Source: Rhodoferax sp. (GTDB taxonomy: Bacteria > Pseudomonadota > Gammaproteobacteria > Burkholderiales > Burkholderiaceae_C). Taken from it: a stretch of 34,922 bases of DNA. The notes under the pieces were generated by a model. That model did no database searches. It had not been told where the DNA came from and saw only the letters and a list, made by a program, of their open reading frames with translations. The translations under genes were made by a program, and so were the position numbers. Location of the stretch: assembly GCA_026224975.1 (NCBI GenBank), contig JAMFRW010000302.1, forward strand, positions 1 through 34,922, in the 5' to 3' direction. Shown here piece by piece: positions 7,652 through 18,009 of the stretch (positions within the stretch are counted from its first letter, which is position 1; each line of letters opens with the position of its first letter).

Positions 7652-9967
7652 TCAATCGATCGCCAATGCAAACGCCGCCGTCTCCTGCGCAAACGGATAG
7701 TTCATGTTCGCGCCGTTCGTCGTCTTGGCATAGGTCGTGAGCGTGACGGCAAACGAGCAGCGCGGCAGCACGGTCGGCGGGTTGGGCGGGTCGAGCCGCG
7801 TCAGCATCTGGGCGAAGGTGTTGCTGCCGCTGTCGATCGGCCCGGCCGGCGGCTTGCCGACGTTGCCCGGGCTCGCCGGCGTGGGCAGGCTGCCGATGCC
7901 GCCGTTGGCCGCAGATGCGTTCAGCCCGCGCAACCACGAGATGCCGTGCGCGTACTGGAAGCGCTGGTCGGGCACGTAAGCGCGGTATTCGACGGCGAAG
8001 GTCGAGTCGCCCGGGCCGTCGAGGAACTGACACTCTTCGTCGGAGGCGCTGCCGTTCATCACCAGCCGCGTGATGTCGGCGACCGGCACGCGGTTGTCCC
8101 AGCAGAAGAGGTGGGTGAGCGCGGCGAACGGCACCGGCGAGGTGTCGTCGCCCACGCTGCCGCCAGGCTGGAACCAGCGGCGGTATTCGAAGGCCTTGGC
8201 GTCTTCGGTGCCGGGCTGGCCCGAGGCCGGCGCGCCGAGCGGGCGCAGGCGGTTGCCGGCCGCATCGAACACTTCGAGCGTGACGAGGTGGTGCACCGCG
8301 GGGCTCGCGAGGTCGGTCGCGATCGGCAGGTTGAACTCGGCCTTGGTGCTGTCGATCATCGCGTGGTAGCGGCCCGAGCCGACCCAGGCTTCGTCGCTGT
8401 ACGGGATGCGATAGAGGTTGGCCTGCGTGCCGACGGTGACAGGCCCGAGCGATTCGGGAACGATGTCGGCACCCACCACTTTCTGCCAGGCCAGGCCGTC
8501 GCCGTAGTAGGAGCGCGCTCCCGTCGGGTTGCCGAGCGCATCGGCACGGCACACGCTGATGCGGTAGTAGTGCGCGCCGATGGCAGCATCGCGCAGCCCC
8601 AAGCTGAAGATGAAGGTCAGCTCGATGCCACCGCCCAGGTTGCGCCGGTGGTTGAAGAACGGGCCGGGGCCGACGTTGGGGAACAGCAGGCCGGATGTGT
8701 CGTCGGGTGCGGCCACGCGGTCCCAGCCGGTGGCGGCGGGCGTGATGAGTTCATGGCTTTCGGTGGCGCCGATCTCGTCGAGGAAGACATAGGCGCTGCC
8801 ATCGCCGGGGCCGGTCTCGTTGCAGGTGTAGGCCAGCGGGTCGTAGGACGTGAGAACAGGGTGCTCGCCGGCGGCATGCCAGGCGCCAGCCGTGAGCCCG
8901 TTGTAGATGGTGCGAGTGCTCAGGCCCACCGTCTGCTTGACGACGTAGGCGTACTGCTCATAGCAGTTGGGCAGCAAGAGGCGCCAGGGCTCCAACCAGC
9001 AGATGTTGAAGCTGCCATCGGGCTGCAAGGTGCCGGTGCCCACCCGCACCGGCTGGCTGCAATGGCAGAGGCGGTGGAGAAGGTAGGCGCGGCCATTGAT
9101 GTAGGCGGCAGCCTGGTCGGCCGGCATGGCGCGCAGCGCCTGCAGGTCCGTCGCGGCGTTGAGCGCGAGTTCGTTGAGCGCGCCGCCTTCGAAGAACGGT
9201 GTCTTCAGCGGATCGACCGGCGGCGGGGGCGGCGGCGGGAAGCGCTTGGGTGGCGGCAGCTTGGGCAGTTGCTGCACATAAACCTCGAGGTCGCGGATCA
9301 GGTCGGTGATGCGCGGGTCGGCGAACACGATGGGCCAGCAGCAGCAGGTGCGCCGATAGACCTCGACGCTGCCGCGGCACACCGGCGCGCAGCGGAAGGG
9401 CCAGGCGATCAGGTCGTTGATCGACGGCACCAGGCGCGAGGGCAGCGTGGCGCTGGCGGTGCTGAGCGATGCGCGGTTCGTGGCCAAGGCAAATGGGGCC
9501 GACAACGCCGATGCAGTCACCGACGAAGCCCGCGCCAACGTGGTCGCCGCGGTCACGATGCTCTCGTACCACCACGGCCGGCGCTTGCAGGCCTGCACGC
9601 TGCCGCTCACGCAGACCCAGTGGAAGCGAAAGCGCAGCCAGGTGCCTTCGGCGAGCGCGAGCGTGCCGTTCTGCAACTGGGCGCGGAACTCGTCGGCGCG
9701 ATAGGTGATGGCCGCATCGGCATGCACGCCACCCTTGTCGTCGGAGGCGCCGACGACCACGCGTTGCGCCTGCTTGAGCACTTCGGCGGGCAGCGTGAAG
9801 TTGCCGTCTTCGCCGACCTCCTGCGTGTGCAGCACTTCGTTCCTGGCGCCGACCGCCAACACGGCCACATTGGGCCGGTCGCCGGGTGCGCCAAGGCCGA
9901 CGAGTTCGAGTTTGTACAAGTCGCGTTCGTTGCCTCGGTACGCCGAGTCGTTGGTGCGTTCACCCAT
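7652..9967 (-). CDS. Large Cys/Pro-rich protein of unknown function, first gene of the cassette
   Basis: A 771-residue protein I do not recognise as any characterised family. There is no signal peptide. Residues about 15-75 look like a beta-sandwich of the carboxypeptidase-regulatory/CNA-B type (LYKLELVGLGAPG, VGEDGNFTLP). Two related Cys segments follow: WVCVSGSVQACKRRPWW (117-133) and CAPVCRGSVEVYRRTCCCWP (193-212). Then come ADPRITDLIRDLE, a polyproline run (238-251), and a long C-terminal region (about 260-771) rich in Gly, Asn and aromatics with no repeat evident. The start at 9967 has AGGAGA eight bases upstream. Codon use is like the neighbours. It heads an operon with the DUF1360-like and small MGCCGQKR genes. 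Possibilities are an exported or structural protein, or cargo of a specialised export route; none is demonstrated. Coding status is very likely, function unknown. Confidence 0.85.
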   Translation of the reverse strand: MGERTNDSAYRGNERDLYKLELVGLGAPGDRPNVAVLAVGARNEVLHTQEVGEDGNFTLPAEVLKQAQRVVVGASDDKGGVHADAAITYRADEFRAQLQNGTLALAEGTWLRFRFHWVCVSGSVQACKRRPWWYESIVTAATTLARASSVTASALSAPFALATNRASLSTASATLPSRLVPSINDLIAWPFRCAPVCRGSVEVYRRTCCCWPIVFADPRITDLIRDLEVYVQQLPKLPPPKRFPPPPPPPVDPLKTPFFEGGALNELALNAATDLQALRAMPADQAAAYINGRAYLLHRLCHCSQPVRVGTGTLQPDGSFNICWLEPWRLLLPNCYEQYAYVVKQTVGLSTRTIYNGLTAGAWHAAGEHPVLTSYDPLAYTCNETGPGDGSAYVFLDEIGATESHELITPAATGWDRVAAPDDTSGLLFPNVGPGPFFNHRRNLGGGIELTFIFSLGLRDAAIGAHYYRISVCRADALGNPTGARSYYGDGLAWQKVVGADIVPESLGPVTVGTQANLYRIPYSDEAWVGSGRYHAMIDSTKAEFNLPIATDLASPAVHHLVTLEVFDAAGNRLRPLGAPASGQPGTEDAKAFEYRRWFQPGGSVGDDTSPVPFAALTHLFCWDNRVPVADITRLVMNGSASDEECQFLDGPGDSTFAVEYRAYVPDQRFQYAHGISWLRGLNASAANGGIGSLPTPASPGNVGKPPAGPIDSGSNTFAQMLTRLDPPNPPTVLPRCSFAVTLTTYAKTTNGANMNYPFAQETAAFALAID

Positions 9968-10105
9968 GATCGATCTCCTGGTGTCTGTCGTCGAATGACA
10001 CGGTGTGGCATCACACCGATGAGCTAGGCTCACTGAGTCAATACGCAGCCGGGGCGGCGCTCGGCCCCCCTAACCTGATCGGGATCTGCCCAGGAAAAAG
10101 GTCGA
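9968..10105. promoter_or_regulatory. Control region upstream of the 7652-9967 operon
   Basis: This 138-bp region lies between the kinase stop and the cassette start. It contains a perfect inverted repeat CGGTGTG-GCAT-CACACCG (10001-10018) and directly beside it TGAGC-TAG-GCTCA (10020-10032). On the minus strand TTGACT (10041-10036) could be a -35 element, but I find no convincing -10 at normal spacing. Two adjacent dyads 34-65 bases upstream of the cassette start could be operators or a 5'-UTR hairpin pair. Confidence 0.4.
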
Positions 10106-12511
<2,406 letters not shown>

Positions 12512-12518
12512 GAGGGGC

Positions 12519-13343
12519 TCAGCGGGCCGGCAGGTTCAGCTGGCGGTAGAAATCGGCAGTGATCCGCGCATAGGTGCCGTTGGCCTTGATCTCCTGCAGG
12601 CCGGTTTCGAAGAGTTCGGAGAGGCGCTTGCCATCGGGGTGGGTGCGCGAGAAGCAGACCCAGAAGCCATCGAGCTGGACCACGCCCACGCGCTTGACGC
12701 GGCCGGTGAGCCGCCGGTCTTGCGAAGCGCGGTAGTAACCGGGCATGGTGTTGAGCAGGATGTAGTCGACTCGACCGGCGACCAGCATGTTGAGCAGGTT
12801 GGCATCGGACGGCACGTTGACCTTGCGGATGCGCGCATTGCTCATCACGCTGGTCGGGTAGGTGTAGCCGATGGTAAGCCCGAGCGTGCGGCCTTCGAGC
12901 TGATCGAGCCTCACATCGACCTCGCGCGAATCCTGCCGGGCGAAGATTGCGAGCTCTTCCTGGAACAGCGGGGTGGGATGCCAGTGGAACTGCGCGCGGT
13001 TCTCGTCGGTGATCGATGCATCGAAACAACCCACCACCGCGCCGGATTGCGCCATCAGCAGGCATCGTGCAAAGGGCATCACGGCGAACTTGACGCGGAT
13101 GTTGTGCGTCTCGAAGACGGCAGCCACCAGCGCAGGCGCCAGGCCATCGATACCGCCGCCCGGCTTGGCGAAGGAGTACGGCGCCCAGTCGTCTTCGGCG
13201 GCGACCACGATGGTCTCCACGGGCGCCGTTGCCGTCGGTGCAGACGCGCCTCGCACGCGCGCGAATCCGGGCGCGCCCATCGTGGCGGCGGCGATCACCA
13301 CGCAGGCCGAAACGAAGCCAGCCAAGCTCATGCGAGCGTTCAT
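12519..13343 (-). CDS. Periplasmic solute-binding protein (SBP family 3-like), kinase partner candidate
   Basis: A 274-residue protein with a signal peptide ([20 protein letters not shown] then TMGAPGFA). The mature part is like transporter substrate-binding domain (family 3) proteins: [17 protein letters not shown] near the N-terminus of the mature domain, [30 protein letters not shown] and a hinge-like [12 protein letters not shown], ending [20 protein letters not shown]. Family knowledge: these proteins bind amino acids or similar small polar ligands and serve either ABC importers or sensor kinases. No permease is in this operon; the next gene is a membrane hybrid kinase 7 bp downstream, so a sensory role is favoured. 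A decayed copy lies 12 bp upstream (13356-13975). The start at 13343 has AAGGA about six bases upstream. Confidence 0.9.
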   Translation of the reverse strand: MNARMSLAGFVSACVVIAAATMGAPGFARVRGASAPTATAPVETIVVAAEDDWAPYSFAKPGGGIDGLAPALVAAVFETHNIRVKFAVMPFARCLLMAQSGAVVGCFDASITDENRAQFHWHPTPLFQEELAIFARQDSREVDVRLDQLEGRTLGLTIGYTYPTSVMSNARIRKVNVPSDANLLNMLVAGRVDYILLNTMPGYYRASQDRRLTGRVKRVGVVQLDGFWVCFSRTHPDGKRLSELFETGLQEIKANGTYARITADFYRQLNLPAR

Positions 13344-13355
13344 GACGATGTCCTT

Positions 13356-13975
13356 TCAGCGGCGCGGCAACTTCGATCGGCGATGAAGGTCGCCGCTGAT
13401 CCTGTCCAGCCCCACCACGCGCACAGGTTCGAAGCGGCCCGACAGCTTGGGGTCAGGCGAAGCACGGTAGTACCCGCGCAAGGCATAGAGCAGCGTGCGG
13501 CCCTCGAGCTCATCGAGCGTCACCTCGCGGTCCGGCGCATCGGCCCGTGCGAAGAGCACGAGTTCTTCCTGGAACAGCGGCGTGGTGTTCCAGTAGAACT
13601 GATCGCGGTTTTCATCGGTGATCGACACGTTGAAACACCCCACCGCCGCGCCGGTTTGCACCATCGGCACGCAGCGTGCGGACGGTACACGACGAACTTG
13701 ATGCGGATGCCCTGCGTTTCGAAGGCGGCGGCCACCTGCACCGGCGACATGCCCTCGGGGCCGGCGATACCCGCCTTGGCATGGGAGTATGGCGGCCAAT
13801 CGTCCTCGGCAGCCATAACGATCGTCTCCACAGGCGCGCACGCAGGCCTGGAGGGCGCTGGCGTGGCAGCGGCCGGTCCGGCGACTGACGGCGCACCTCG
13901 TGCTGCCGATCCCCCGGCTGCGCAGATCACTGCGCAGGTGAACAAGAGCATCGCCAGCGACGTGGGCGCACCCAT
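13356..13975 (-). pseudogene. Degenerate tandem copy of the periplasmic solute-binding protein gene
   Basis: Read leftward from the ATG at 13975, this matches the intact gene at 12519-13343: a signal peptide, then VETIVMAAEDDWPPYSHAK, then FETQGIRIKFVV. The frame breaks at about 13685-13688, where one base appears to be missing (codon TA- before CCG TCC GCA CGC). After the shift it resumes as PSARCVPMVQTGAAVGCFNV through SITDENRDQFYWNTTPLFQEE. Two stretches are missing in frame. About 55 residues are lost between EGRTL and LLYALRGYYRAS (13465-13510 region). About 35 are lost between VVGLD and RISGDLHRRSKLPRR (around 13400). The final TGA lines up with that of the intact gene. One frameshift plus two deletions make a functional product very unlikely. 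It lies 6 bp after the universal stress gene stop and 12 bp before the intact copy, so it remains inside the transcription unit. Confidence 0.88.
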
Positions 13976-13981
13976 GATGGC

Positions 13982-14476
13982 TCAGCCTTGCGACGCCGCG
14001 GTGCCGACGATCGCTTCATCGGCGTCATCGTCCAGCTCGGCCGATGCATCCGCATGTTTGACGACTGTCACCGGCACCGGCGAATCGTGCAGCACGGTCT
14101 GGGTGACCGAGCCGACGAGTGCGCTGCGGAGCGACCCTTTGCCGCGCGAGCCCATCACGATGGCGTCGCAGCCGAAGCGCTCGACGATGTCGATCAGCAT
14201 CTGCGCAGGATCGCCGGTGACGACCTCGCGTTCGAACGAAACACCCGCCGCCGCCAGCAGGGCAGACGCCGCTTCCAGCGCATGCAGGCCGGCGGCGCGG
14301 CTCGCGGCTTCGATCACCTCGGCATCGGGCGCCATCACCAGTTCGTAGAGATGGGCCTTTTCCTGCACATTGGCCAGCACGAAGTCGGCACGCAGGCCGT
14401 CGCCAATGAGGTTCAGGGCATGGCGAACGGCATCGAGCGCAAGCTCGGAGCCGTCGTTGGGCAGCAGTATCAGCAT
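13982..14476 (-). CDS. Universal stress protein (UspA family)
   Basis: A 164-residue single-domain Usp: MLILLPNDGSELALDAVRHA at the start and an ATP-binding-type loop DAIVMGSRGKGSLRSALVGSVTQTVL, i.e. G-2x-G-9x-G[S/T], then SPVPVTVVKHA. The glycine pattern suggests the ATP-binding UspFG-like subtype. An acidic C-terminal extension (SAELDDDADEAIVGTAASQG) lies beyond the domain. The start at 14476 is chosen because the domain begins there; GAGG/GAAGAA lies just upstream. It heads a minus-strand unit with the SBP pseudogene, the intact SBP and a hybrid kinase, and is divergent from aapJ. The exact stress trigger is unknown. Confidence 0.93.
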   Translation of the reverse strand: MLILLPNDGSELALDAVRHALNLIGDGLRADFVLANVQEKAHLYELVMAPDAEVIEAASRAAGLHALEAASALLAAAGVSFEREVVTGDPAQMLIDIVERFGCDAIVMGSRGKGSLRSALVGSVTQTVLHDSPVPVTVVKHADASAELDDDADEAIVGTAASQG

Positions 14477-14633
14477 GTTCTTCGTCCTCGGAAATTGGCC
14501 CGGCCATCGAATCGCGGCGTCATCCTTCGATGATCGATACGCCGACTGTATCGCCAGCGCAGCCTCATGGGCCGGCCAATGGCCTCGTACACTGCCGAAC
14601 CCATTCCAACACATGACTTCCGGGAGACGCCCC
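14477..14633. promoter_or_regulatory. Divergent usp/aapJ control region with an inverted repeat
   Basis: This 157-bp intergenic region holds the inverted repeat CGATAC-N7-GTATCG at 14535-14553, about 60 bp from the usp start and 80 bp from the aapJ start. Its size and symmetry fit a dimeric regulator's operator that could control both directions. aapJ has GGGAG seven bases before its ATG at 14634. No clear sigma-70 hexamers are evident. Confidence 0.4.
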
Positions 14634-15659
14634 ATGTTGCTCAAGCACCTCATCCCCGCCGCGATCGCCGCCGCCGGCGTTGCCATCGCCACGCCTGCGT
14701 TGGCCGGCAAGACACTCGATGCCGTCAAGGCGCGCGGCCAACTGGTGTGCGGCGTCAACACCTCCGGTCCAGGCTTCTCGAATGCCGACAGCCAGGGCAA
14801 GTGGACCGGGCTGGATGTCGACTTCTGCCGCGCCGTGGCGGCCGCGGTGCTGAAGGACTCGGAGAAAGTCAAGTTCGTGCCGCTCAATTCGCAGCAGCGC
14901 TTTGCCTCGCTGCAAGCCGGCGAAATCGACCTGCTCGCCCGCAACAGCACCTGGACGCTGACGCGTGACGCCTCGCTCGGCGTGGTCTTCACCGGCATCA
15001 ACTATTACGACGGCCAGGGCTTCATGGTGCCCACCAAGCTCAAGATCGACAGCGCCAAGAAGCTCAACGGCGCGACCATGTGCGTGCAGGCCGGCACCAC
15101 CAGCGAGAAGAACGTGGCCGACTACTTCGCCGCCAACGGCATGAAGTACAAATCGGTGGTCTTCGACACGGCAGAGGCCATCACCAGCGCCTTCTTCGCC
15201 GGCCGCTGCCAGGTCTACACGACCGACATGAGCGACCTGGCCGGCGCGCGCACCAAGGCGCCCAAGGCCGGCGACTACGTGATCCTGCCGCAAGTCATCT
15301 CCAAGGAACCGCTCGGCCCCTCGGTGCGCCGCGGCGACGACGAGTGGTTCCAGATCGTGCGCTGGACCGGCTTCGCCATGCTCGAAGCCGAAGAGAACGG
15401 CCTGACGCAGGCCAACGTCGACCAGCAAAAGACGGCCAACAAGGACCCAGGCGTGCAGCGCTTTCTGGGTGTCTCCGAAGACACCGGCAAGCTGCTCGGG
15501 CTCGATGCCGAATGGGCTTACCGCGTGGTCAAGCAGGTGGGCAATTACGGCGAGAGCTTCGAGCGCAACCTCGGGCCGAAGACACCGGTCGGCCTGCCTC
15601 GTGGGGTGAACAATTTGTGGACCAAGGGCGGGCTGATGTACGCACCGCCGATTCGCTGA
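14634..15659 (+). CDS. aapJ: General L-amino-acid ABC transporter, periplasmic binding protein AapJ/BztA
   Basis: A 341-residue family 3 solute-binding protein of the AapJ/BztA type. It has a signal peptide MLLKHLIPAAIAAAGVAIAT PALA with cleavage before GKTLDAV (residue 25). The mature protein shows VKARGQLVCGVNTSGPGFS, GLDVDFCRAVAAAVL, VKFVPLNSQQRFASLQAGEI, LLARNSTWTLTRDA, NYYDGQGFMV, VCVQAGTTSE-like residues and ends NNLWTKGGLMYAPPIR. The length matches the family (about 340). It delivers a broad range of L-amino acids to AapQM. The ATG at 14634 has GGGAG upstream; an in-frame ATG 21 bp earlier is less likely. It is first of three genes aapJ-aapQ-aapM on the plus strand. Confidence 0.95.
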   Translation: MLLKHLIPAAIAAAGVAIATPALAGKTLDAVKARGQLVCGVNTSGPGFSNADSQGKWTGLDVDFCRAVAAAVLKDSEKVKFVPLNSQQRFASLQAGEIDLLARNSTWTLTRDASLGVVFTGINYYDGQGFMVPTKLKIDSAKKLNGATMCVQAGTTSEKNVADYFAANGMKYKSVVFDTAEAITSAFFAGRCQVYTTDMSDLAGARTKAPKAGDYVILPQVISKEPLGPSVRRGDDEWFQIVRWTGFAMLEAEENGLTQANVDQQKTANKDPGVQRFLGVSEDTGKLLGLDAEWAYRVVKQVGNYGESFERNLGPKTPVGLPRGVNNLWTKGGLMYAPPIR

Positions 15660-15721
15660 TGGCGCGTCAGGACCACGCCCAACGGCACTGAGGCCGCGCG
15701 CCGGAGCCCCCACCTCGATGA

Positions 15722-16906
15722 GTGACGTTCGATGACGCACGCTCGATGAATCGACCGCCCACCGGCGACGCCGCCTGGCGCGCCCGTCAGCGTGCGCGGC
15801 GCCTTCGCGAATGGCTGCTGCAAGGCGCCATCGCCGTAGCGGTGGTGCTGGTGCTGGCCTGGATCGCCCGCAACATCTCCGCCAACCTGGAAGCGCGCCA
15901 GATCAAGTCGGGCTTCGACTTTCTGCGCGATCCGGCCGGCTTCAACATCGGCGAACTGCTCTTCGACTACACCGCGCGCGACAGCTACTTGCGCGCCTTC
16001 CTCGTCGGCATGAGCAACACGCTGCGTGTGGCACTCGCCGGCATCGTGCTGGCGAGTCTGCTCGGCGTGACGGTCGGGCTGATGCGCCTCTCGCAGCACC
16101 CGCTGGTCGCGTGGCTGGGCGCGGCCTATGTGGAGGTGTTTCGCAACATCCCGCTGCTGATCCAGTTGCTGGCGATCTACCTGCTGGTGACCGAGCTGCT
16201 GCCGGAAGCCTCGGATGCCATCTCGATCGAAGGCGCCGCGCTGCTTTCCAAGGGAGGCTTGCAGATCGCGGTGCCGATGGAGGGAGTAGCTGCCTTGCTG
16301 TGGGCTTTCGCTGCCTTCATCGTGGCGGGCGCGGTCGGATGGCTGCTGGCGCGGCGCTGGCTGGATGTGGGCGCCGGGTTGGTGGCACTCGGCAGCGGTG
16401 CGGCGGCGGCGATCGTCGCCTGGCTGCTGGTGGGCGTGGTCACAGGCTGGTCGAAGCCGGCGCTCGATGGCTTTCTGATCAGCGGCGGCGCCTCGCTCAC
16501 GCCGGAATTTTTGGCGCTGTGGCTGGGCTTGTCACTCTTCACCTCCGGCTCGATTGCCGAGCTGGTGCGGGCGGGTTCGCAGGCCGTGCCCATCGGGCAG
16601 TGGAACGCGGCCCTGGCCCTCGGCCTGCCGCGCAGCCAGGCCATCGCGACAGTCGTCTTCCCGCAGGCGCTGCGCCTCGCGATCCCGCCGCTGGCGAGCC
16701 AGTACATGAACCTGATCAAGAACTCGTCGCTCGCCGTGGTGATCGGCTACCCCGACCTCGTCTCCATCGCCAACACCTCGATCAACCAGAACGGCCAGGC
16801 GCTCGAAGTCATCGTCATCATCATGGCCGTCTACCTCACGCTCAACCTCGTGGTCGCGGTGATCATGGGGGCGATCAACGCGCGGGTGACGCGCGCGCCG
16901 CGGTAG
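15722..16906 (+). CDS. aapQ: General L-amino-acid ABC transporter permease AapQ/BztB
   Basis: A 394-residue inner-membrane permease (BPD_transp_1). TM1 is around 33-50, then an amphipathic periplasmic segment (SGFDFLRDPAGFNIGELLFDY) typical of this subfamily. The HisM-type permease core starts at SYLRAFLVGMSNTLRVALAG, and a long insertion with extra TM segments (about 180-265) is characteristic of AapQ. The EAA loop facing the ATPase is AALALGLPRSQAIATVVFPQ ending ALRLAIPP. The start is uncertain: GTG at 15722 or ATG at 15746 (MNRPPTG), with the only purine-rich SD-like GGAG at about 15702. A five-codon ATG frame at 15718 terminates immediately. The next gene starts 7 bp after the stop. Confidence 0.93.
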   Translation: MTFDDARSMNRPPTGDAAWRARQRARRLREWLLQGAIAVAVVLVLAWIARNISANLEARQIKSGFDFLRDPAGFNIGELLFDYTARDSYLRAFLVGMSNTLRVALAGIVLASLLGVTVGLMRLSQHPLVAWLGAAYVEVFRNIPLLIQLLAIYLLVTELLPEASDAISIEGAALLSKGGLQIAVPMEGVAALLWAFAAFIVAGAVGWLLARRWLDVGAGLVALGSGAAAAIVAWLLVGVVTGWSKPALDGFLISGGASLTPEFLALWLGLSLFTSGSIAELVRAGSQAVPIGQWNAALALGLPRSQAIATVVFPQALRLAIPPLASQYMNLIKNSSLAVVIGYPDLVSIANTSINQNGQALEVIVIIMAVYLTLNLVVAVIMGAINARVTRAPR

Positions 16907-16913
16907 GTCGAAC

Positions 16914-17990
16914 ATGGCAGCCGCTCCGCCCACCGCCTCCCTCTTCGTCCGCGTGCGACGGCGCCTGTTCGGTGGCGCGATCGCGAGTGTGGTCACGCTC
17001 ATCACGCTGGGGCTGCTGGCCTGGCTCGCATGGCATGTGCTCGACTGGGCGGTGCTGCGGGCGGTGGCCGCGCCCAACATCACGGCCTGCAAGGTCGAAG
17101 GCCATGGCGCGTGCTGGGGCTTCGTCGCCGAGAAGTGGCGCTTGATCCTCTTCGGCCGCTACCCGTACGAGGCGCAGTGGCGGCCGGCGGTTGCCACACT
17201 GGCCGTGGTGGCGATGCTGGTCGCGAGCGCCATGCCCGCGCTGTGGACGCGCACTGGCGCGCGCTGGCTGGCTGCGGGCTGGGTGGCGGCGTTCGCGGTG
17301 TTCTTCGCGCTGATGTTCGGCGGCGTGTTCGGGCTGGAAGTCGTCGGCACCGAGCGCTGGGGCGGCCTGCCGCTCACCGTCATCCTCACGCTGATCGGCA
17401 TCACGGCCTCGGCGCCGATCGGCATCCTGCTCGCACTCGCGCGGCGCTCTTCGCTCGCACTGCTGCGCTCGTTCGCCGTCGCCTACATCGAACTGGTGCG
17501 CGGCGTGCCGCTGATCACCGTGCTCTTCGTCGCCACCTTCGTGCTGCCGCTGGTGCTGCCCGCCGGCTGGCGGCTCGACCCGTTCTGGCGCGTGGTCATC
17601 GGCATCGTGCTGTTCCAGGCCGCCTACATGGCCGAAACCGCGCGCGGCGGCTTGCAGAGCATTCCGCGCGCGCAGGAACAGGCCGCCACCTCACTCGGAC
17701 TGGGTTACTGGCAGGTGCAGCGCTCGGTCATCCTGCCGCAGGCGCTGGTGGCGGTGATCCCGGCCTTCGTCAACAACCTGCTCTCGACCTTCATGGACAC
17801 CTCGCTCGTCACCGTCGTCTCGATGTACGACCTGACCGGCGCGCTGCGCCTGGCCCTCGGCGACCCGCTTTGGCGCGAGTTCTTCATCGAAGGCTATCTC
17901 TTCATCGGCGCGATCTACTTCGGCGCGAGCTTCGTGATGTCGCGGTACAGCCAGTGGCTGGAGCGAAGGTTGAAGGTGGGCGGACGCTGA
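16914..17990 (+). CDS. aapM: General L-amino-acid ABC transporter permease AapM/BztC
   Basis: A 358-residue permease partner of AapQ. TM1 is about 24-44. A loop with the ITACKVEGHGACWGFVAEKW motif (Cys pair typical of AapM) and LILFGRYPYEAQWRP follows. The permease core is at about 150-350: GGLPLTVILTLIGITASAPIG, VAYIELVRGVPLITVLFVAT, and the EAA loop QEQAATSLGLGYWQVQRSV then ILPQAL. The motif CWGFVAEKWRLILFG is a strong family signature. It follows aapQ by 7 bp. In known operons aapP (the ATPase) comes next; here the following gene is small and on the opposite strand, so the ATPase must be encoded elsewhere if the system works. A short GTTGC-GAGC-GCAAC hairpin (17996-18009) lies between the convergent stops. 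Confidence 0.95.
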   Translation: MAAAPPTASLFVRVRRRLFGGAIASVVTLITLGLLAWLAWHVLDWAVLRAVAAPNITACKVEGHGACWGFVAEKWRLILFGRYPYEAQWRPAVATLAVVAMLVASAMPALWTRTGARWLAAGWVAAFAVFFALMFGGVFGLEVVGTERWGGLPLTVILTLIGITASAPIGILLALARRSSLALLRSFAVAYIELVRGVPLITVLFVATFVLPLVLPAGWRLDPFWRVVIGIVLFQAAYMAETARGGLQSIPRAQEQAATSLGLGYWQVQRSVILPQALVAVIPAFVNNLLSTFMDTSLVTVVSMYDLTGALRLALGDPLWREFFIEGYLFIGAIYFGASFVMSRYSQWLERRLKVGGR

Positions 17991-18009
17991 GGGGCGTTGC
18001 GAGCGCAAC

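Noticed and set aside
6937-9967. Prophage or contractile-injection cluster
   Set aside because: No tail, sheath, baseplate, terminase, integrase or lysis gene is present, and neighbours are chromosomal. The small protein's VRGPVTGR pattern alone is not enough.
7193-10027. A 944-codon open frame on the plus strand across the unknown cassette
   Set aside because: It is antisense to genes with strong Shine-Dalgarno sites, is Arg/Gly/His/Ala-rich as expected for an out-of-phase reading of high-GC DNA, and has no family signature.
13520-13975. An independent short secreted protein at the N-terminal part of the SBP copy
   Set aside because: Its first half matches the SBP and its tail is only the frameshifted continuation, so it is better explained as decay.
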